This document shows, one piece after another, positions 7,676 through 15,362 of a stretch of DNA of 64,000 nucleotides (positions are counted from its first letter, which is position 1; every line of letters begins with the position of its first letter). Where the stretch lies: the NCBI RefSeq assembly GCF_030014955.1, contig NZ_JAGRPV010000001.1:4526001-4590000 (forward strand), read 5' to 3'. This DNA comes from Cohnella hashimotonis. Lineage in GTDB: Bacteria > Bacillota > Bacilli > Paenibacillales > Paenibacillaceae. Under the pieces are notes generated by a model. That model saw nothing but the letters and a program-made list of their open reading frames with translations, was not told the DNA's origin and ran no database searches. The position numbers and the translations under genes were made by a program.

Positions 7676-8488
7676 CTACGTCCGCCGCATGTATGCCCGC
7701 ACCGTGATCGGCGCGAAGATCGCGACGATGACGGCCGCGCCGATCAGCGAGATGCCAAGGTCCCAGCCGACGGTGCCTGAATTCGCAAGGTCGCGAACGG
7801 CCGTCACCAGATGCGAGATCGGATTGATGTCGGCGAACCATTGCAGCCACTTCGGCATCGTTTTCGTCGGCACGAAGGCGTTGGAGAGGAAGGTGAGCGG
7901 GAACAGTACGATCATCGAGATGCCTTGCACGCTCGAAGCCGTCCGGGCGATGACGCCGAAGAACGCGAAGATCCAGCTGATGGCCCAGGAGCAGAAGATG
8001 ACGAGCAGCGCGGCGATCGCGACATGGCCGAGGCCGCCGTCCGGGCGGTAGCCCATCAGATAGCCCATGCCGAAAGTGAGCACCGTGGCGATCGTATACC
8101 GGATCGTATCGGCTAGCAGCGCCCCCGCGAGCGGCGCGATACGCGCGATTGGCAGCGACTTGAAGCGGTCGAATACGCCTTTGTCCATGTCCTCGCGCAG
8201 CTGCACGCCGGTGACGATCGAGGTCGTGATGACGGTCTGCACGAGTATGCCCGGAATGATGACGGGCAAATAGCTGATGACATCGCCCGATATCGCCCCG
8301 CCGAAAATATAGGTGAACATGAGCGTAAAAATGATCGGCTGCAGCGTGACGTCGAACAGCTGCTCGGGCGTGCGCCGAATCTTGAGCAGGCCGCGGTACG
8401 CCATCGTCAGCGAGTGGCGGACGGATTGGCCGAAGCTCGTGCGGTTTTTAAGCCGGGCGCCCGGATGGACGGCAGTCGTGCTTTTCAT
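7676..8488 (-). CDS. DrrB-type ABC-2 exporter permease
   Basis: A 270-residue membrane protein of the ABC-2/DrrB family. It has a cytoplasmic N-terminus, about six transmembrane segments (for example LFDVTLQPIIFTLMFTYIFGG near 45-65 and IPGILVQTVITTSIVTGV near 77-95) and the typical DMDKGVFDRFKSLPI coupling sequence. Together with the ATPase encoded just upstream (4-base ATGA overlap) it would form a drug- or lipid-type exporter. The substrate is unknown. Because an HssR-like repeat lies upstream of the pair, heme or a porphyrin is a reasonable hypothesis. Confidence 0.88.
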   Translation of the reverse strand: MKSTTAVHPGARLKNRTSFGQSVRHSLTMAYRGLLKIRRTPEQLFDVTLQPIIFTLMFTYIFGGAISGDVISYLPVIIPGILVQTVITTSIVTGVQLREDMDKGVFDRFKSLPIARIAPLAGALLADTIRYTIATVLTFGMGYLMGYRPDGGLGHVAIAALLVIFCSWAISWIFAFFGVIARTASSVQGISMIVLFPLTFLSNAFVPTKTMPKWLQWFADINPISHLVTAVRDLANSGTVGWDLGISLIGAAVIVAIFAPITVRAYMRRT

Positions 8489-9516
8489 AGCGTAACCTCC
8501 TGTTTGCGGCGGGATGCTGGCGCATCCGGGGCAGGCTCTTCCTGCGCGCCATGGCCGGTAATCGTCAAGAACACTTCGTCAAGCGTCGGCTTCTGCACGC
8601 TGATCTCGGAGAGTCGGATGCCCGACTCGCGCAGCGCGACGAGCAGATCTGTCACGCGATCGGCGTCCGCCATCGGCGCCGTGATCTTGCCGGCCTCCGA
8701 CGTCACGCTGGACGTCACCTGGAGCACCCGCTCGACGATTCGCCTCGCTTCCGCGATCGCTGGTTGATCTTGCACCCTTAGGTGAAGCGATGAAGTGCCG
8801 ACCGATGCCTTCAACTCGTCGACGGTGCCTTCGGCGACGACGATGCCGCGGTCGATGACCGCGATGCGGTCGGCCAGCTGATCCGCTTCATCCAGATATT
8901 GCGTCGTGAGCAGGACGGTCGAGCCCGTCTTCACCAGCCTGCGGATCGTCTCCCACATCTGGGCCCGCGTCCGCGGATCGAGTCCCGTCGTCGGCTCATC
9001 CAGGAAGATGAGCGGCGGCTGCGCAATCAGGCTCGCGGCAAGGTCCAGTCGCCGCCGCATGCCGCCCGAGAAGTTTTTCAGCGGCCGCTTGGCCGCCTCC
9101 GTCAGGCCGAATTCCTCCAGCAGCTCGGCGGCTTTCCGCCTCGACTCGGCACGGCCAAGCCCGAGCAGCCTGGAGAAAATAATGAGATTTTCCGTGGCGC
9201 TGAGCGACTCGTCGACCGAGGCGTACTGGCCCGTCACCCCGATCAATTGCCTGACGATCTGGGATTCCTTCGTCACATCGTGTCCGAAAATTCGCGCCGA
9301 GCCCCCATCGGGCTTAAGCAGCGTCGCCAGCATCCGGATCGTCGTCGTCTTGCCCGCGCCGTTGGGACCGAGCACTCCGTAGATCGAACCTGCGCGCACG
9401 TTCAGGCTTACGCCGTCCACCGCGCGATTGCTGCCGAACGCTTTGACGAGCCCCGACGCTTCGACGGCCCATTCGCCGACGTATGCCGCCTTATCCTTTG
9501 CATGTATCGCGTTCAT
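8485..9516 (-). CDS. DrrA-type ABC exporter ATPase
   Basis: A 343-residue ATPase. It has Walker A GPNGAGKTT, Q-loop VTGQYASVDE, signature NFSGGMRRRLDLAASL, Walker B LIFLDEPTTGLDPRTR, an H-loop-position change in LLTTQYLDEAD (Gln instead of His, typical for DrrA), and the C-terminal DrrA extension. The start MNAIHAKDK at 9516 lies 7 bases after AGAAGGAG; an earlier in-frame ATG six bases upstream is too close to that ribosome site. It is first in a two-gene operon with the permease. An HssR-like direct repeat lies 48-67 bases upstream of the start codon. Confidence 0.9.
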   Translation of the reverse strand: MNAIHAKDKAAYVGEWAVEASGLVKAFGSNRAVDGVSLNVRAGSIYGVLGPNGAGKTTTIRMLATLLKPDGGSARIFGHDVTKESQIVRQLIGVTGQYASVDESLSATENLIIFSRLLGLGRAESRRKAAELLEEFGLTEAAKRPLKNFSGGMRRRLDLAASLIAQPPLIFLDEPTTGLDPRTRAQMWETIRRLVKTGSTVLLTTQYLDEADQLADRIAVIDRGIVVAEGTVDELKASVGTSSLHLRVQDQPAIAEARRIVERVLQVTSSVTSEAGKITAPMADADRVTDLLVALRESGIRLSEISVQKPTLDEVFLTITGHGAQEEPAPDAPASRRKQEVTL

Positions 9517-9563
9517 CGTCATTCTCCTTCTGTTGAAATGATTAATATGGATACTAAGGCGAG

Positions 9564-9583
9564 AATGTGAATTGAATATGAAC
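9564..9583 (-). promoter_or_regulatory. HssR-like direct repeat upstream of the DrrAB exporter
   Basis: Minus-strand reading is GTTCATATT-CA-ATTCACATT. The first half is identical to the 9-bp half of the S. aureus HssR site (GTTCATATT-N2-GTTCATATT) and the second matches 7 of 9. The 11-bp repeat spacing is the same as at the three other sites in the window (12155, 23758, 26034). Confidence 0.6.
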
Positions 9584-9670
9584 CGTTCCCCCGATGCTGA
9601 AAAGCTCATAAGCGCAAGCGGGTTCGACCATAATAAGGAGCGCGAGCAACAACAGCGAGGAGGCATGGCG

Positions 9671-9808
9671 ATGGACGATTCCGGATATGCGTTTGCGACG
9701 CTCGAGGATGAGCAGCTTGACGAGCTGAAGCGGCTGGAGCAGGAACTGACGACTGCCAGCGGGCATGCGGTCACATTGATCGCCTACGAAAAAAAGGATG
9801 CGGAATAA
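9671..9808 (+). CDS. Small hypothetical protein, 45 aa
   Basis: The frame MDDSGYAFATLEDEQLDELK continues as an acidic helical peptide and ends AYEKKDAE. The start at 9671 lies 7 bases after GAGGAGG (9657-9663), an excellent ribosome site; ATGs further upstream lack one. A terminator follows three bases after the stop. It looks like a real small cytoplasmic protein, possibly a coiled coil. No function is recognised. Confidence 0.65.
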   Translation: MDDSGYAFATLEDEQLDELKRLEQELTTASGHAVTLIAYEKKDAE

Positions 9809-9812
9809 CGAA

Positions 9813-9835
9813 AAAGAGGCCTCTCGGGCCTCTTT
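9813..9835. terminator. Bidirectional terminator
   Basis: Stem aaagaggcc/ggcctcttt with a 5-base loop and flanking A and T runs. It serves both the small plus-strand gene and the minus-strand Rrf2 gene. Confidence 0.8.
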
Positions 9836-9840
9836 CGTCG

Positions 9841-10233
9841 TCACGTAAGCTGTCTGGCGACATCGATGATTTTTTTGTCGCTCAGGTACTGCTCCATCTG
9901 CTGCTCGGCCGCCATGACGACCTTCTGGATCATGCAATCCTCGCCGTGGCTCAGGCCGCACTCGAAGATCGATGCCGTCCCTTCGATCGCATGGATGACG
10001 TCCAGAAAAGAAATTCGTTCGTAATGGGCCTTAAGCCGGTAACCGCCGTTCGCGCCGGAAACGGAGCCGATCAGCCCCGCCTTGACCAGCTTGCTCAGCA
10101 TTTTGGACAGATACGTCTGGGAAACGCCGAGTCTGTCGGCAAGCACCTGCACCCCTACGGGCTTGTCCGGCGCCTGGCTCATCAGAAACATCATGGCATG
10201 GAGCGCGTAATCCGTCGCCTGCGAAAACTTCAT
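9841..10233 (-). CDS. Rrf2-family transcriptional regulator
   Basis: A 130-residue winged-helix regulator. It begins MKFSQATDYALHAMMFL, with the recognition helix region in VSQTYLSKMLSKLVKAGLI and the wing in SGANGGYRLK. Rrf2 proteins sense Fe-S status, nitric oxide or redox through a three-cysteine cluster. Here only two cysteines are visible (FECGLSHGEDCMI), so a canonical cluster site is incomplete and it may belong to the cluster-independent group. The target is not obvious; the nearest divergent gene start is beyond 10.2 kb. Confidence 0.9.
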   Translation of the reverse strand: MKFSQATDYALHAMMFLMSQAPDKPVGVQVLADRLGVSQTYLSKMLSKLVKAGLIGSVSGANGGYRLKAHYERISFLDVIHAIEGTASIFECGLSHGEDCMIQKVVMAAEQQMEQYLSDKKIIDVARQLT

Positions 10234-10285
10234 TGGGACACCTCGATGATGGACTTTGTATGCCCATGATAGCCTCGGCTGGACG

Positions 10286-10711
10286 CTAAAGCAAGTCCGT
10301 ATCCCAAGCCGGATTCCATACGATCTCCCACAAATGACCGTCCGGGTCCATGAAGTGTCCGGAATATCCCCCCCAGAACGTATCGTGCGCGGGATCGGTG
10401 ACGACGGCCCCCGCCTGTCTCGCCTGGTCCATGACGCGGTCGACCTCTTCCTTGCTCGCGACGTTATGTCCGATCGTCATTTCCGTAGAACTGGGCGGCG
10501 TCTGGGCCACCTTCGCCTCGTGCGCGAGATCCCGGCGGCGCCAGATCGCGAGCTTCAAGCCCGCTTGCAAATCAAAAAAAGCGACCGCGCCATGCTCGAA
10601 CTCCGTTCCGACGATGCCTTCCGTAGGCAAACCCAGCCCGTCTCTGTAAAAGAGAAGCGATCTCTCGAGGTCTTCGACGCCCAAAGTCAGTACCGTGACG
10701 CGCGGTTTCAT
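10286..10711 (-). CDS. VOC-superfamily (glyoxalase/dioxygenase-fold) protein
   Basis: A 141-residue single VOC protein built of two beta-alpha-beta-beta-beta modules: VTVLTLGVEDLERSLLFYRD at the N-terminus and YSGHFMDPDGHLWEIVWNPA near the C-terminus. The last contains the H-F-x-D-P-D-G-x-x-W-E pattern with the metal-ligand-type Glu. Members include glyoxalase I, fosfomycin resistance and dioxygenase relatives; the substrate here cannot be assigned. AGGAATGAACG precedes the ATG. It is a monocistronic gene. Confidence 0.88.
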   Translation of the reverse strand: MKPRVTVLTLGVEDLERSLLFYRDGLGLPTEGIVGTEFEHGAVAFFDLQAGLKLAIWRRRDLAHEAKVAQTPPSSTEMTIGHNVASKEEVDRVMDQARQAGAVVTDPAHDTFWGGYSGHFMDPDGHLWEIVWNPAWDTDLL

Positions 10712-10805
10712 CGTTCATTCCTCCCATCGTGGATGGATTGTCTCATACGGCCTGCGCCCGCAACTGCGTGCCTTCCGCCTTGCTTTTAAATTACCCGCCC
10801 GCAGA

Positions 10806-11027
10806 TTAAACGACGTTGGAATTGTCGACCGCGTCCGTATCGACCGTATTGGTCCTGCTCAGCTGGTTATTGCTGACGCTGCCGAACGCGTCCCCTGGCG
10901 AAAACGAAGCCGCTCCGCCGTAATTTTTGGAGGTGCTGGTCAGGGAAATGAACCCTGTATCGCCAAATTGGACATTCGAGCCCTGGTTGACGTTAAGAAT
11001 TTTTACTTTACCAACTATAGAGGGCAT
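10806..11027 (-). CDS. GerPA/GerPF-type spore germination protein
   Basis: A 73-residue protein beginning MPSIVGKVKILNVNQGSNVQ, with FGDTGFISLTSTSK and FSPGDAF and ending in an Asn/Asp-rich tail. This is the pattern of GerPA and GerPF, small spore-coat proteins that help germinants pass the coat. Usually six gerP genes are clustered; here a single member stands alone, so it may be a paralogue outside the main gerP operon. GAGGTAATTGCC precedes the ATG. Its presence indicates an endospore former. Confidence 0.85.
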   Translation of the reverse strand: MPSIVGKVKILNVNQGSNVQFGDTGFISLTSTSKNYGGAASFSPGDAFGSVSNNQLSRTNTVDTDAVDNSNVV

Positions 11028-11122
11028 GGCAATTACCTCATCGGTAAGTTTTTAACGCTTGTGATAAGGTATGAAAAGCGGGCGTTCGCCGTGACCTTTC
11101 CTGAGACAAATATATAATCTCG

Positions 11123-11491
11123 TTAACGCGTCGCGCTCAGCTTCTCGATCGCCTGCGGCTCCGTCGGCAAGAAAAAAATATCTTTGCCTTGATTGCATTC
11201 GTAAATAAAATCGCGTAAACTCTTGCTCGCATAACCGGTGAAGTCTCCGACGATCGCGAGCTTCACCTGATAGTTAACGAACTTTTGCGCGATCTCCCCG
11301 GCCAATCCCGTCTTCAGGTCGTAAAACCCGGCGTCCAGCATCGCCCCGTCGATCACGATGCGATCGGCCCCCGTCTCGTACCGCACGGTCGCCATCATAT
11401 CCAGCGCGGCTTGAACGTCCCCGATGACTTCGCCGCTTACGACGACCACCGGCTCGCGCCCGTCCGCCTCGACCTTCGCTATTTTCCACAT
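11123..11491 (-). CDS. DUF4180 domain protein
   Basis: A 122-residue soluble protein with alternating strands and helices. It contains ADRIVIDGAMLDAGFYDLKT and VKLAIVGDFTGYASKSLRDF, which I recognise as the DUF4180 pattern; the fold is probably like STAS or a small Rossmann-like domain. Function is unknown. The gene is followed closely by an unrelated GerP gene and has no obvious operon partner. Confidence 0.75.
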   Translation of the reverse strand: MWKIAKVEADGREPVVVVSGEVIGDVQAALDMMATVRYETGADRIVIDGAMLDAGFYDLKTGLAGEIAQKFVNYQVKLAIVGDFTGYASKSLRDFIYECNQGKDIFFLPTEPQAIEKLSATR

Positions 11492-11693
11492 GCCTATTCG
11501 CCTCCACGCGGCCGCGTTGATCGCGGCTTCTTCGCCTTTTTTGCTTATTCCTCGCCGATGTATCGATTGTGCTCGCCATCGTAATAGATCGGTTCGGAGC
11601 CTTGCCTCTACTCCGACATTAGACGACGTATACAGTTGTTGTCAATTCCCTCATGCACGGGGTTAAAGGAGGGATGCAACATGAACGGCAAAA

Positions 11694-11715
11694 AGCCCGG
11701 CACGAGGCCGGACTT
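11694..11715 (-). terminator. isdG terminator
   Basis: Stem agcccggc/gccggact (one mismatch). On the minus strand it is followed by TTTTTG, 38 bases after the isdG stop. Confidence 0.65.
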
Positions 11716-11752
11716 CGATCGAGCTAACCAGAATAGAATTGGAATGATCGCT

Positions 11753-12088
11753 TCAGGACGCGGACGCCTGTGCGGCTTCAGGCAGCGGATGTCTGACGAC
11801 TTTGACCTCATAGAAATTGATCTTGTTGGAAATGATGTATTCCGGCTTTTCGCGGTGGCTGTGCGATTCCCGGAAGGCTTCGCTCTTCGTCCAGGCCTGG
11901 AAGGATTCCTTGTTCTCCCAGCGGGTGCTGACGGTGACTTCGTCGTATTCCTTCGTATTTTCGGTCAGCATGACCTCGAGCCCGAGAAAGCCGTCCATGC
12001 CTTCCACCTTGCCGACCTTGTTGAAGCGCTCGATCAGCTTGTCGCCGTTGCCCTTCGTGATATGAGATACGTTCGTTACGATAACCAT
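11753..12088 (-). CDS. isdG: IsdG-type heme-degrading monooxygenase
   Basis: A 111-residue ferredoxin-like-fold (ABM family) enzyme. The three catalytic residues of IsdG/IsdI are present: Asn6 ([10 protein letters not shown]), Trp66 ([11 protein letters not shown]) and His76 (RESHSH), at the same spacing as Asn7/Trp67/His77 of S. aureus IsdG. It should open imported heme in the cytoplasm and release iron. GAAGGAGGAAACAATA precedes the ATG. It lies 117 bases after the isd operon end with no clear terminator between, and has its own HssR-like site, so it may be read both with the operon and independently. Confidence 0.92.
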   Translation of the reverse strand: MVIVTNVSHITKGNGDKLIERFNKVGKVEGMDGFLGLEVMLTENTKEYDEVTVSTRWENKESFQAWTKSEAFRESHSHREKPEYIISNKINFYEVKVVRHPLPEAAQASAS

Positions 12089-12154
12089 TATTGTTTCCTC
12101 CTTCGGATGAGTTCCGGTATGATATGAGATTTTATGTTATAAATGTAAGATCCA

Positions 12155-12174
12155 AGTATGAATGGCGCATGAAC
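12155..12174 (-). promoter_or_regulatory. HssR-like direct repeat upstream of isdG
   Basis: Minus-strand reading is GTTCATGCG-CC-ATTCATACT, matching 13 of 18 positions of the S. aureus HssR site. ATGAA units start at 12158 and 12169 and a third degenerate unit ATTACA at 12180, all 11 bp apart. The site is 67-86 bases upstream of the isdG start. Confidence 0.55.
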
Positions 12175-12205
12175 AATAAATTACAAACGCGGGCGATGCA
12201 GTCCG

Positions 12206-13315
12206 CTATGTCCGTCTGTGCGGCATACGGCGAACTTTGACAAGCCGGAGAGAAGACTCGTGCGAGCGAATCTCGAGCGTCTCGGAAAAAGCGGTATTTG
12301 ATTCCTGATCGGCTGACGTTACTTTCCAAGCATCGGCAGCTTCTGCCGTCCGCCAGCGCGTGATGACCGAAATCTCGTCGCCTACCGATTTCTTCTCCGA
12401 CTGCAGCAGCTCCATCCCGAGGAAGCCCGGCATGGCAGGCAAGTCGTCCCGGGCGCTCCAATACGCGATCATCCGATCTCCTTCGCCGCTTGCGACACAG
12501 TACGTATCGGTCGCCACGATGACCGCTTCCTCCTCGCCGACCGGCTCTGGCAGCGGGACGATCAGCGGATAGGGCTCGCCGAAGCGCACCTCGGCCTCGA
12601 TCTCGTAGACGTCGCGGAGAAAAGCGGACGTAATGACGCTGCTCGGCACGCCGCGGGCAGCAATGCTGCCCGCCTTGAGCGCGATCAGCTCGTCGCAGAA
12701 GGCCGCCGCCTGCTGCAGATCGTGCAGCACCATTACAATTGTCAGTCCAGCCTCCCGGTTAAGCTTCTTCAGCACCCGCATCAGCTCAAGTTGATGCGCG
12801 ATATCCAGGTAAGTCGTGGGCTCGTCGAGCAGCAGAATGCCCGTCTTCTGCGCGAGCGCCATCGCGATCAGCGCCTTCTGTCGTTCGCCGCCGGACAATG
12901 TATGGACCATGCGGTCTTCGTAGCTTCGCATGCTCATCTGCCGGAGCGCCCAGTCGATCTCCCGCTCGTCGTCTTCGCCGAGCCGCTGCCTGAAGCGGCC
13001 GAGCCGCGGCGTCCGTCCGAAAGCGACCAGCTCGCGCACGGTCAGCTCGGGCAGCGCCTCGCGCGACTGCGGCAGCATCGCCAGCGTCGTCGCGAACGCT
13101 TGCCGCGTATAGTCTGCGGCCGGCCGTCCATTGACGATGACCGTGCCGCCGTCCGGCTTCAACAAACCGGCGATCAGGTGCAGCAGCGTAGACTTGCCTG
13201 AGCCGTTCGGGCCGATGATCGCCGTCACTTTGCCTTCCAGCACGGCGGCATCCACTTCAAGCTGACAATACGGCCCCGCTTCGAAACGAAGCGCCTTCGT
13301 CTCGATAGCCTTCAT
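12206..13315 (-). CDS. Iron/heme ABC ATPase fused to a degenerate IsdG-like domain
   Basis: A 369-residue fusion. Residues 1-255 are a FecE/FepC-type ATPase: Walker A IIGPNGSGKST, signature TLSGGERQKALIAMAL, Walker B ILLLDEPTTYLD and H-loop VMVLHDL. Residues 263-369 align with the stand-alone IsdG encoded next door. The Trp is kept (Trp330), but the catalytic Asn and His positions are Asp270 and Asn340, so heme oxygenation is unlikely and a heme-binding or sensing role is more plausible. The ATG overlaps the stop of the permease gene by 4 bases (ATGA). It closes the isd operon and energises the adjacent permease. Confidence 0.9.
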   Translation of the reverse strand: MKAIETKALRFEAGPYCQLEVDAAVLEGKVTAIIGPNGSGKSTLLHLIAGLLKPDGGTVIVNGRPAADYTRQAFATTLAMLPQSREALPELTVRELVAFGRTPRLGRFRQRLGEDDEREIDWALRQMSMRSYEDRMVHTLSGGERQKALIAMALAQKTGILLLDEPTTYLDIAHQLELMRVLKKLNREAGLTIVMVLHDLQQAAAFCDELIALKAGSIAARGVPSSVITSAFLRDVYEIEAEVRFGEPYPLIVPLPEPVGEEEAVIVATDTYCVASGEGDRMIAYWSARDDLPAMPGFLGMELLQSEKKSVGDEISVITRWRTAEAADAWKVTSADQESNTAFSETLEIRSHESSLRLVKVRRMPHRRT

Positions 13316-14310
13316 CGCACCCCGCTCCTTTTACGCAGCAAATAGAGAAAAAACGGCGCGCCGATGCAGGCGAGCAAAATGCCGACCGGCATCTCCGCCG
13401 GATCGAACCAGGTGCGGGCGATCGTATCCGCGATGACGACCAGCGCGCCGCCGCCGGCGATCGATACCGGCATCAGATAACGGTAATCGTCGCCAATGAG
13501 CAGACGGACCGCATGCGGCACGACGAGACCGACGAAACCGACGAGTCCGGCCACGCTGACGGCCGTGCCGGCGAGCAGCGCCGCAAGCGCCAGCAGCAGC
13601 AGACGCTGCAGCTCGACCCGCTGGCCGAGCAGTCTGGCGGTCTTGTCGCCCAGCATGAGCACGTTGGCCGGCTTGATCGCAGGCACGGTCAGCGCGAGGC
13701 CCGCGAGCGCATAAGGCAGCATGAAGGACAGATGATGCCAGCTGCGGCCGTTCAGTCCGCCGGCCAGCCAAGGGATGACCGCCTGGATCCGGTCGCTGTG
13801 CACGACCATGATGCCGTTCATGACCGCGCCGAGCAGCGCGCTCACCGCGACGCCCGCCAGCACGATCTTGATCGGCGAGGCGCCGTTGTCCCACGATAGC
13901 GAATAAATGAGCAGCGCCGCGACCAGCGATCCGGCGAATGCCGCCGGGGGCAGCAAATAGCTGAGCTGCGGCAGCAGGACGAGCGTCACGACCGCCGCCA
14001 GGCCGCCGCCGGCGGAGACGCCGATGATGCCGGGATCGGCGAGCGGATTGCGCATGATCCCCTGCAGCAGCGCGCCCGAAGCCGCCAGACAGGCGCCGAC
14101 GAGCACGCCGACGAGTACGCGCGGCAGCCGGACGTCCATGAGAATTACATCGTATTGCGAGTGAGATCCGCCCGTCAGAATACTGAAAATATCCCGCAGC
14201 GAAATCGGCACCGAACCTACCGCCAGTCCGAATACGGTGCCGGCGATCAGCAATAGCGGCGCCAGCGGCACGACGATCCGCCTTCTGCGCGTCCGGTCGG
14301 CCTTGCTCAT
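13312..14310 (-). CDS. FecCD-family iron/heme ABC permease (second system)
   Basis: A 332-residue permease with about ten transmembrane segments. It contains the family hallmark sequences LRLPRVLVGVLVGACLAASG, LLQGIMRNPLADPGIIGVS and GLVGFVGLVVPHAVRLLIG. It should pass heme or another iron complex delivered by the lipoprotein encoded upstream, powered by the fused ATPase encoded downstream. Both junctions are 4-base ATGA overlaps, so the three proteins are translationally coupled. Confidence 0.93.
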   Translation of the reverse strand: MSKADRTRRRRIVVPLAPLLLIAGTVFGLAVGSVPISLRDIFSILTGGSHSQYDVILMDVRLPRVLVGVLVGACLAASGALLQGIMRNPLADPGIIGVSAGGGLAAVVTLVLLPQLSYLLPPAAFAGSLVAALLIYSLSWDNGASPIKIVLAGVAVSALLGAVMNGIMVVHSDRIQAVIPWLAGGLNGRSWHHLSFMLPYALAGLALTVPAIKPANVLMLGDKTARLLGQRVELQRLLLLALAALLAGTAVSVAGLVGFVGLVVPHAVRLLIGDDYRYLMPVSIAGGGALVVIADTIARTWFDPAEMPVGILLACIGAPFFLYLLRKRSGVR

Positions 14311-15362
14311 GACGCGCCGCCTTGGCCTGCGGTGTTTTCGTCTGACAACTCAGCGGCATAGGCGTACAGCTTGTGGCGCAGCAGCTCCAGCGCCTCGACG
14401 ACGCGCGTGCCGGGATTCGTGCCGAACAACTCGGCCGGCAGCACCTCCACGCGGCCGGCACGCACGGCGGCAACGTTGTTCCAGGCCTCGTTTTTGCGCA
14501 TCTCGGCGACGAAGCTGTCCGCCACTTCCTCCGGATTGCCGTGCGTCATGATAAAAATGACTTCGGGGTCGGAATCGACGATCCGCTCCGCATTCAGCTG
14601 CGCGTACTGCGGATAGCTCTGCAGCCGCGGGTAATCCGACGCGATGTTGTAGCCGCCCGCCGCCTCGAGCAGATTGCCTCCGAGCGAGGTGGGCAGCGCC
14701 GCCATGAACGTGCCGGGCGCGCCGTAAACAAGCAGCGCCCGAGGCCGGCCGGCTTCGGCCTCCGAGGCGAGCGCGGTCCGCTTCTCCTCGATGCCGGCGA
14801 TCAGCTCGTCGGCCCGCGACGAGCGCTCGAGCAGCTGCCCGATGAGCGCGATCTGCCGCTCGATCTCTTCGATGGAGTTGGCGCTGGTCAGCACCATCTT
14901 CGCGCCGATGCCCTCGAGCGTCGGAATATCCTTGACGTTCATCGGGTCGTTGCCGAGCACGACGTCCGGATGAAGCAGCGCGATGCGCTCCAGATCGACC
15001 TCGTGCGCCGTGCCGATGCGGGCCGCTTGCTCCGCGCCCTCGTACGGGAGCGGCACTTCCGAATCCGGACGCCCCGCGACCTGGCCCCCGAGCGCGTAGA
15101 CGATATCCGTCTCGCCGTTGCCCAGCGTCACGATGCGCTGCGGCACGCCGCCAAGCGCGACCTCTCGCCCGGCAAAGTCCGTGACGACCAGCTTCCCCTG
15201 GCCGGCGCCTGCTTCCGTCTTCGCCTGCTGCGGCTGTCCGCCGCAGCCTGCAAGCACGAGCGGAATTGCCAGGAAGAACGCCGACCAAGCGGCTCGCCGC
15301 CGCGGACCGCGTACTCTTGCCATGCTTAACGTTTCTGAAGCCGACTGCTTCTCCACCACCAT
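14307..15362 (-). CDS. IsdE-like heme/iron-binding lipoprotein (second system)
   Basis: A 351-residue type III substrate-binding lipoprotein with lipobox LVLAGC (Cys40). It is a paralogue of the IsdE encoded at 18296-19255. The IsdE heme ligand His229 is matched by His274 (MTHGNPEEV), while the position of Met78 is occupied by His120 (IGTAHEVDLERI), suggesting two-histidine heme ligation or a different ligand. The start at 15362 follows AGGAGG within the end of the upstream gene (37-base overlap); an internal ATG at 15323 has no ribosome site. The second codon GTG could also be used. Confidence 0.88.
   Translation of the reverse strand: MVVEKQSASETLSMARVRGPRRRAAWSAFFLAIPLVLAGCGGQPQQAKTEAGAGQGKLVVTDFAGREVALGGVPQRIVTLGNGETDIVYALGGQVAGRPDSEVPLPYEGAEQAARIGTAHEVDLERIALLHPDVVLGNDPMNVKDIPTLEGIGAKMVLTSANSIEEIERQIALIGQLLERSSRADELIAGIEEKRTALASEAEAGRPRALLVYGAPGTFMAALPTSLGGNLLEAAGGYNIASDYPRLQSYPQYAQLNAERIVDSDPEVIFIMTHGNPEEVADSFVAEMRKNEAWNNVAAVRAGRVEVLPAELFGTNPGTRVVEALELLRHKLYAYAAELSDENTAGQGGAS

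Noticed and set aside
7676..9516. Calling the ABC exporter HrtAB
   Set aside because: The permease is of the DrrB/ABC-2 type with six helices, not the MacB/FtsX-like HrtB with a large extracellular domain. Only the upstream repeat links it to HssR.
9572..9664. Longer start for the small plus-strand gene at 9572
   Set aside because: The region overlaps the HssR-like site and lacks a ribosome site, while the ATG at 9671 has GAGGAGG at ideal distance.
11681..12127. Plus-strand frame starting MNGKKPGTRPDF with AAAGGAGGG before it
   Set aside because: Despite the good ribosome-site-like sequence it runs antisense through isdG, and its start lies inside the isdG terminator hairpin; later residues look like antisense noise.
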